Origin: Ruegeria sp. R14_0
GTDB lineage: Bacteria; Pseudomonadota; Alphaproteobacteria; Rhodobacterales; Rhodobacteraceae
Direction of reading: 5' to 3'
Length of the DNA: 64,000 nucleotides
NCBI RefSeq assembly: GCF_017743975.1
Contig: NZ_JAGHRC010000001.1
Span: forward strand, 62,001 to 126,000
Shown: one piece after another, positions 60,556-64,000 of the stretch
Layout of the letters: every line of letters begins with the position of its first letter
Numbering within the stretch: position 1 is the stretch's first letter
The notes under the pieces: model-generated
The model's input: the letters and a program-made list of their open reading frames with translations, nothing else
Told to the model about the DNA's origin: nothing
Databases searched by the model: none
Made by a program: the position numbers and the translations under genes

Positions 60556-61537
60556 GGGCCCGGTTCTGATAGATCTGGACGGGGATGAGCCCGCCGCCGA
60601 TGTGGCACAGGCCCCTCCGGTCCCGGATATCGCAAAGCCACAAGGGCAGGCGATGCAGGGCGCGGCGCGCCTTGCCGCTCGCAAACCCTCGGCCCTGTCG
60701 CGCTGGTTCTGGGGACTGGCGCTGGCGGCAATCGGCGCTGTGGTGTCTGTGGCGGCGTGGGACTTTGTCAATTCGTTGCTGTTGCGCGCACCGATCCTGG
60801 GATGGATCGTAACAGGGCTGTTCGCAGCACTGGTATTGGTTGCATTGATCATCGCAGTGCGAGAGCTGGCCGCCATCGGGCGCCTGTCCCGCGTGGACGG
60901 GATGCGTCACGCGGCAGATACGGCCCTGGCCGAAGAAGATCTGGCTCAGGCCCGCGCGGTCACGACCCGTTTGCTGGCGTTCTACAAAGGGCGCGAAGAG
61001 ACCAAATGGGGTCGCGACCGCCTGTCCGAGCGGATGGGCGAGCAGTTTGATGCCTCGGGGTTGTTAACGCTGGCCGAGGATGAGCTGCTGGCCCCGCTGG
61101 ACGTCGCCGCTAGCGGCGAGGTCGAGGCCGCCGCGCGGCAAGTTGCGACCGTTACGGCCCTTGTGCCTCTGGCATTGGCGGATGTGACGACGGCGCTTGC
61201 GGCGTCTTTGCGTATGATCCGGCGCATCGCCGAAATCTATGGCGGGCGCGCCGGGTTTCTGGGCAGCTGGCGGCTGACACGGGCTGTTTTCGTGCATCTG
61301 GTGGCAACAGGGGCCGTGGCCGTCGGGGACGATCTGTTGGAACCCGTGCTGGGCGGATCGGTCCTGAGCAAACTGTCCCGCCGCTTTGGCGAAGGGCTTG
61401 TGAACGGTGCGCTCAGCGCCCGCGTCGGCGTCGCCGCGATGGAGGTCTGCCGTCCGCTGCCTTTTTCGGACCGGCACAAACCGTCGACCCGGCGCATCAT
61501 CAAGCGGGCCTTGGCCGGGTTGTTTTCGAAAACTTGA
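60548..61537 (+). CDS. ycjF: YcjF-family membrane protein (TIGR01620)
   Basis: 329 residues from the ATG at 60548 (AAAGGAG upstream, inside the GNAT gene). Two transmembrane helices lie near residues 55-75 (FWGLALAAIGAVVSVAAWDF) and 85-107 (GWIVTGLFAALVLVALIIAV), then a long soluble region with family blocks VRELAAIGRLSRVDGMRHAA and FGEGLVNGALSARVGVAAMEVCRPLPF. It belongs with YcjX, found one gene upstream. Molecular role unknown; the pair is commonly linked to stress response. Confidence 0.88.
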   Translation: MAKGPVLIDLDGDEPAADVAQAPPVPDIAKPQGQAMQGAARLAARKPSALSRWFWGLALAAIGAVVSVAAWDFVNSLLLRAPILGWIVTGLFAALVLVALIIAVRELAAIGRLSRVDGMRHAADTALAEEDLAQARAVTTRLLAFYKGREETKWGRDRLSERMGEQFDASGLLTLAEDELLAPLDVAASGEVEAAARQVATVTALVPLALADVTTALAASLRMIRRIAEIYGGRAGFLGSWRLTRAVFVHLVATGAVAVGDDLLEPVLGGSVLSKLSRRFGEGLVNGALSARVGVAAMEVCRPLPFSDRHKPSTRRIIKRALAGLFSKT

Positions 61538-61576
61538 CCTGACGCAAAGTCTTGCGGTCCGGCGGCACGCATAGTG

Positions 61577-62302
61577 ATGCCCGAGCCAGCCATGACCGAT
61601 CACGGACACAGCCAGCAAGAGATTGCCGACCGCATCAACGCCCCTCCCGGGCGTGGGGTGCTGCGGGATGTTGTGTATGGCGGGATCGACGGGTCGGTCA
61701 CCACTTTTGCGATCGTGGCCGGAGTTGCCGGGGCGGGACTTTCCCCATTCATCATCGTCGCGCTGGGGCTTGCCAACGTGCTGGCGGATGGGTTTTCCAT
61801 GGCGGCTGGAAACTACTCTGGCACCAAAGCCGAACTGGACAATATCCGGCGCATTCGCGCGGTCGAGGAACGCCATATCCGTCTGTACCCCAAGGGCGAA
61901 CGGGCCGAGGTGCGCGAGATTCTGTCGCAAAAGGGTCTGGCCGGGCAGGTGCTGGAAGACGCCACAGATGCCATCACCGCCAATCGCGACAACTGGATCA
62001 ACCTGATGATAGAAGGCGAATACGGTCTGGGCAGTGTCGATCCACACCCTATCAAAGCGGCGATGGCGACGTTTCTGGCCTTTCTTGTGGCAGGCATGGT
62101 GCCATTGTTGCCGTTCCTGTTGTCGATGGACCGGGCTTTTGAGACTTCGGCTGTCATGACCATGGCGGTCTTTTTCGCTATTGGAGCGCTCAAAAGCCGC
62201 TGGTCGCTGTCGCCCTGGTGGCGTTCCGGGTTTGAGACCTTTGTGATCGGCGGTGCTGCGGCGCTGATGGCCTATTTCGTCGGCTCATTGTTTCATCCCT
62301 AG
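61577..62302 (+). CDS. VIT1/CCC1-family membrane transporter
   Basis: About 241 residues, the vacuolar iron/manganese transporter fold without the ferritin domain. Five helices are predicted; GGIDGSVTTFAIVAGVAGAGL near residue 33 (first conserved helix with Asp) and ALGLANVLADGFSMAAGNYSGTK near residue 62 (with the metal-binding Asp and Met) are the family signatures, followed by RHIRLYPKGERAEVREIL and the last helices VMTMAVFFAIGALKSRW. It likely moves Fe2+ or Mn2+. Start choice is uncertain (61574, 61577 or 61592). It is 37 nt after ycjF and may share its transcript. Confidence 0.87.
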   Translation: MPEPAMTDHGHSQQEIADRINAPPGRGVLRDVVYGGIDGSVTTFAIVAGVAGAGLSPFIIVALGLANVLADGFSMAAGNYSGTKAELDNIRRIRAVEERHIRLYPKGERAEVREILSQKGLAGQVLEDATDAITANRDNWINLMIEGEYGLGSVDPHPIKAAMATFLAFLVAGMVPLLPFLLSMDRAFETSAVMTMAVFFAIGALKSRWSLSPWWRSGFETFVIGGAAALMAYFVGSLFHP

Positions 62303-62480
62303 GGGTCAGATGCGTTCCGACGCAATGAAGGGTGTCCTTTGGAGGCGCAATCCATTTGCTGATCGCTGCATTTTGCCAAACCCAACTAGATCTTGGACTC
62401 ACGCAACTTCATGACTTTTCGGACTGTTATGCAGATCGGCACCCGGTTAGCCTGACCGAACACCTTTGCGGAGTCTTCAT

Positions 62481-64000
62481 TTGGAATCCCTGTTTGTACT
62501 TGTTGGATTGATTGTTCTCGCCATTCCGGTGGGCATTGTCGTGCTATTGGTAATGCACCTCCGCCTGCGCCGCCGGGTCGAACAATTGGAGCTGCGGGTT
62601 TTGGGCTTGGGCGGCGATACCCCGGTGGAAGAGGTTACACCCGAGGCTCCGACACCGCCCGCAGAAAAACCCTCTCCGTGGCCGTCCGTCAAAGCGCCCG
62701 AGGTTCCAGCGAACAAAGACGCGCCTTCTCTGGCAGTTCCGAAATCTGACCGCCTTTCTGTGTTCGGTGGGTGGCTGCGTGAAAACTGGTTCTATGCGGT
62801 CTCGGCACTGTCATTGGCGCTGGCCGGTATCTTCCTGGTGCAATACGGGGTCGAAAGCGGTGTGCTTTCGCCCGCAATGCGCGTCATTGCAGCCTTGGTT
62901 TTTGGGGCGGCGCTGATTGGTGCAGGAGAGGTGATCCGGCGCAGGTACGGAGACGATGAATCTTCGGCCACCGCCTATTTGCCATCGGTTTTTTCCGGGG
63001 CCGGGCTGGTGGCCCTGTTCGGCGGGTTGTTGGCCGCACGGCAGCTTTACGATCTGATTGGCCCGGAAACGGCGCTTGGCGCGATGATCGCTGTGGCGCT
63101 TATTGGGCTTGTTCTGGGCTGGTTTCATGGGCCTTTGCTGGCCGCAGTCGGTTTAATCGGCGCATTTGCCGCCCCGTTTGTGGTGGGCGGGGCCTCGAAA
63201 GATCCCGGCTGGGTGTATGGTTATTTCTTTGTGATTGCTGTGCTTGGCTTGGGCATCGACACCGTGCGCCGCTGGGCGTGGATATCGGTTTTGACACTTG
63301 TCGGGGCTTACACCGCAAGCCTGTTGCTGGTGCTGTCCGCGCCCCGAACCGAGCCAGCTTATCTGGTCTGTGTAACTGCGCTGGCGTTGATTGCGATCGC
63401 GATTCCGGCGCGCAGGCTTTGGCCGGATCATGGCGGGCGGATGATGACTGAGGTCATCGCAATCAAAAAGGGGGTGCAATGGCCCGAGTTTCCGACCCGC
63501 CTGGCCTTTGCTGCGGTGGCGGTCACCTCGGTCATTTTATCAGTTCACTGGGCAGATTCGGCGGCCGAGTTCTGGTTGGGGGTTGTCCTGTTGTCCGGGC
63601 TGACTGTGGCGATGATCGTCTGGGCCAATCAGGCGCGGGCCTTGCAGGACGCGACCCTGTTGCCCGCTGCCGGTCTGATCTGGTTCGTTTTGGTGCACGG
63701 TTTGGACAATGGGGCTGTCGCACGTGAGTTTGCCGAGACCTATGCCGAGACCGTCGAGGCAGATTTCCCGTGGTCCGTTACTCTGTTGGTGGCTTTGGGT
63801 GCCGTGATCTCGGCGCTTGCGGCCTGGCGATCCTTGCGAGCGACCGACCACTGGGCGCTCTGGGCCGCGGGCGCTGCGATTTTTGCACCGGGTCTTGCCA
63901 TTGCGCTGGACCTCGGGTGGCACCCTGCCGAAGTTATCGGAGCTTACCCGTGGGCTCTACACGCGATTGCCTTGGCGGTGCTGATGGTCGTTCTGGCCGG
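62481..64000 (+). CDS. DUF2339 multi-pass membrane protein (cut by the right edge)
   Basis: The frame opens at TTG 62481 with GGAG 7 nt upstream and stays open for 506 codons to the window end. It begins MESLFVLVGLIVLAIPVGIV (first helix), then a coiled-coil region VMHLRLRRRVEQLELRVLGL and a proline-rich linker. WFYAVSALSLALAGIFLVQY near residue 100 and many further helices follow. This is the layout of DUF2339, large membrane proteins of unknown function found widely in proteobacteria. Only the N-terminal half or so is seen. It follows the VIT1-like gene after 178 nt. Confidence 0.85.
   Translation, partial: MESLFVLVGLIVLAIPVGIVVLLVMHLRLRRRVEQLELRVLGLGGDTPVEEVTPEAPTPPAEKPSPWPSVKAPEVPANKDAPSLAVPKSDRLSVFGGWLRENWFYAVSALSLALAGIFLVQYGVESGVLSPAMRVIAALVFGAALIGAGEVIRRRYGDDESSATAYLPSVFSGAGLVALFGGLLAARQLYDLIGPETALGAMIAVALIGLVLGWFHGPLLAAVGLIGAFAAPFVVGGASKDPGWVYGYFFVIAVLGLGIDTVRRWAWISVLTLVGAYTASLLLVLSAPRTEPAYLVCVTALALIAIAIPARRLWPDHGGRMMTEVIAIKKGVQWPEFPTRLAFAAVAVTSVILSVHWADSAAEFWLGVVLLSGLTVAMIVWANQARALQDATLLPAAGLIWFVLVHGLDNGAVAREFAETYAETVEADFPWSVTLLVALGAVISALAAWRSLRATDHWALWAAGAAIFAPGLAIALDLGWHPAEVIGAYPWALHAIALAVLMVVLA

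Noticed and set aside
1-64000. tRNA genes, CRISPR arrays, insertion sequences, prophage, toxin-antitoxin or defence systems
   Set aside because: No cloverleaf signatures, regular spaced repeats, transposase or integrase reading frames or linked defence domains were recognised; small divergent tRNA-like signals could be missed without a covariance search.

Overview
The window is a dense, GC-rich chromosomal segment of an alphaproteobacterium, almost certainly a marine Rhodobacteraceae (Roseobacter group, Ruegeria/Phaeobacter-like). Evidence: the order miaB, phoH, ybeY, corC-like, lnt, metK; a SAM/SAH riboswitch in front of metK, a class known essentially from Rhodobacterales; an aroA-cmk / rpsA-ihfB block; a DUF6525-type gene; and a two-subunit NAD-dependent formate dehydrogenase. 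I see no tRNA, rRNA, CRISPR array, prophage or insertion sequence. Genes sit on both strands in short operons, and both edges cut through genes.

Region by region. 1-8.4 kb: partial glycosyltransferase, miaB, an outer-membrane beta-barrel, phoH-ybeY-corC-lnt (RNA maturation and lipoprotein acylation), then promoter, SAM/SAH riboswitch, metK and a terminator. 8.4-11.2 kb: trmB, aroA, cmk. 11.2-16.2 kb: an accessory segment lying between cmk and rpsA, with a probable broken small secreted-protein gene, a periplasmic unknown, a flavin-dependent tryptophan-halogenase family enzyme, a sulfatase and DUF6525. 16.2-21.2 kb: rpsA, ihfB, lapA, trpF, a small unknown, trpB. 21.2-30.3 kb: mostly minus-strand genes: methyltransferase, heme-monooxygenase-like protein, DUF2237, serine hydrolase, pth, a secreted DUF3604 protein, rplY, a composite palindromic element, lldD, trpA and a PagL-like lipid A deacylase.

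30.5-39.2 kb: ychF, tspO, a LysR regulator and a formate dehydrogenase of the Methylorubrum FDH1 type (fused NuoE/NuoF-like beta subunit plus a molybdopterin alpha subunit), then a cyclase-family hydrolase overlapping a thioesterase. 39.2-45.1 kb: tamB-tamA. 45.2-54 kb: a purine/urate catabolism region: puuD with a divergent LysR gene, uraH, a fused allantoinase/OHCU decarboxylase, allA, a GAPDH paralogue, an ureidoglycine aminohydrolase and a GhrA-type reductase. Together these would take urate to allantoin, then ureidoglycolate to glyoxylate and urea; the allantoate-hydrolysing step is not encoded here. 54-64 kb: acyl-CoA dehydrogenase and thioesterase, a ZevA/ZevB-like metal transport pair, truA, ycjX-GNAT-ycjF, a VIT1-family protein and a partial DUF2339 membrane protein.

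The most interesting non-coding signals are the complete metK riboswitch unit, a structured repeat found directly after the stop codons of both uraH and allA in the same sense orientation, a large nested palindrome downstream of lldD, and two LysR-type boxes in front of puuD/lysR and of the formate dehydrogenase genes. I found no clearly new defence or mobile system.
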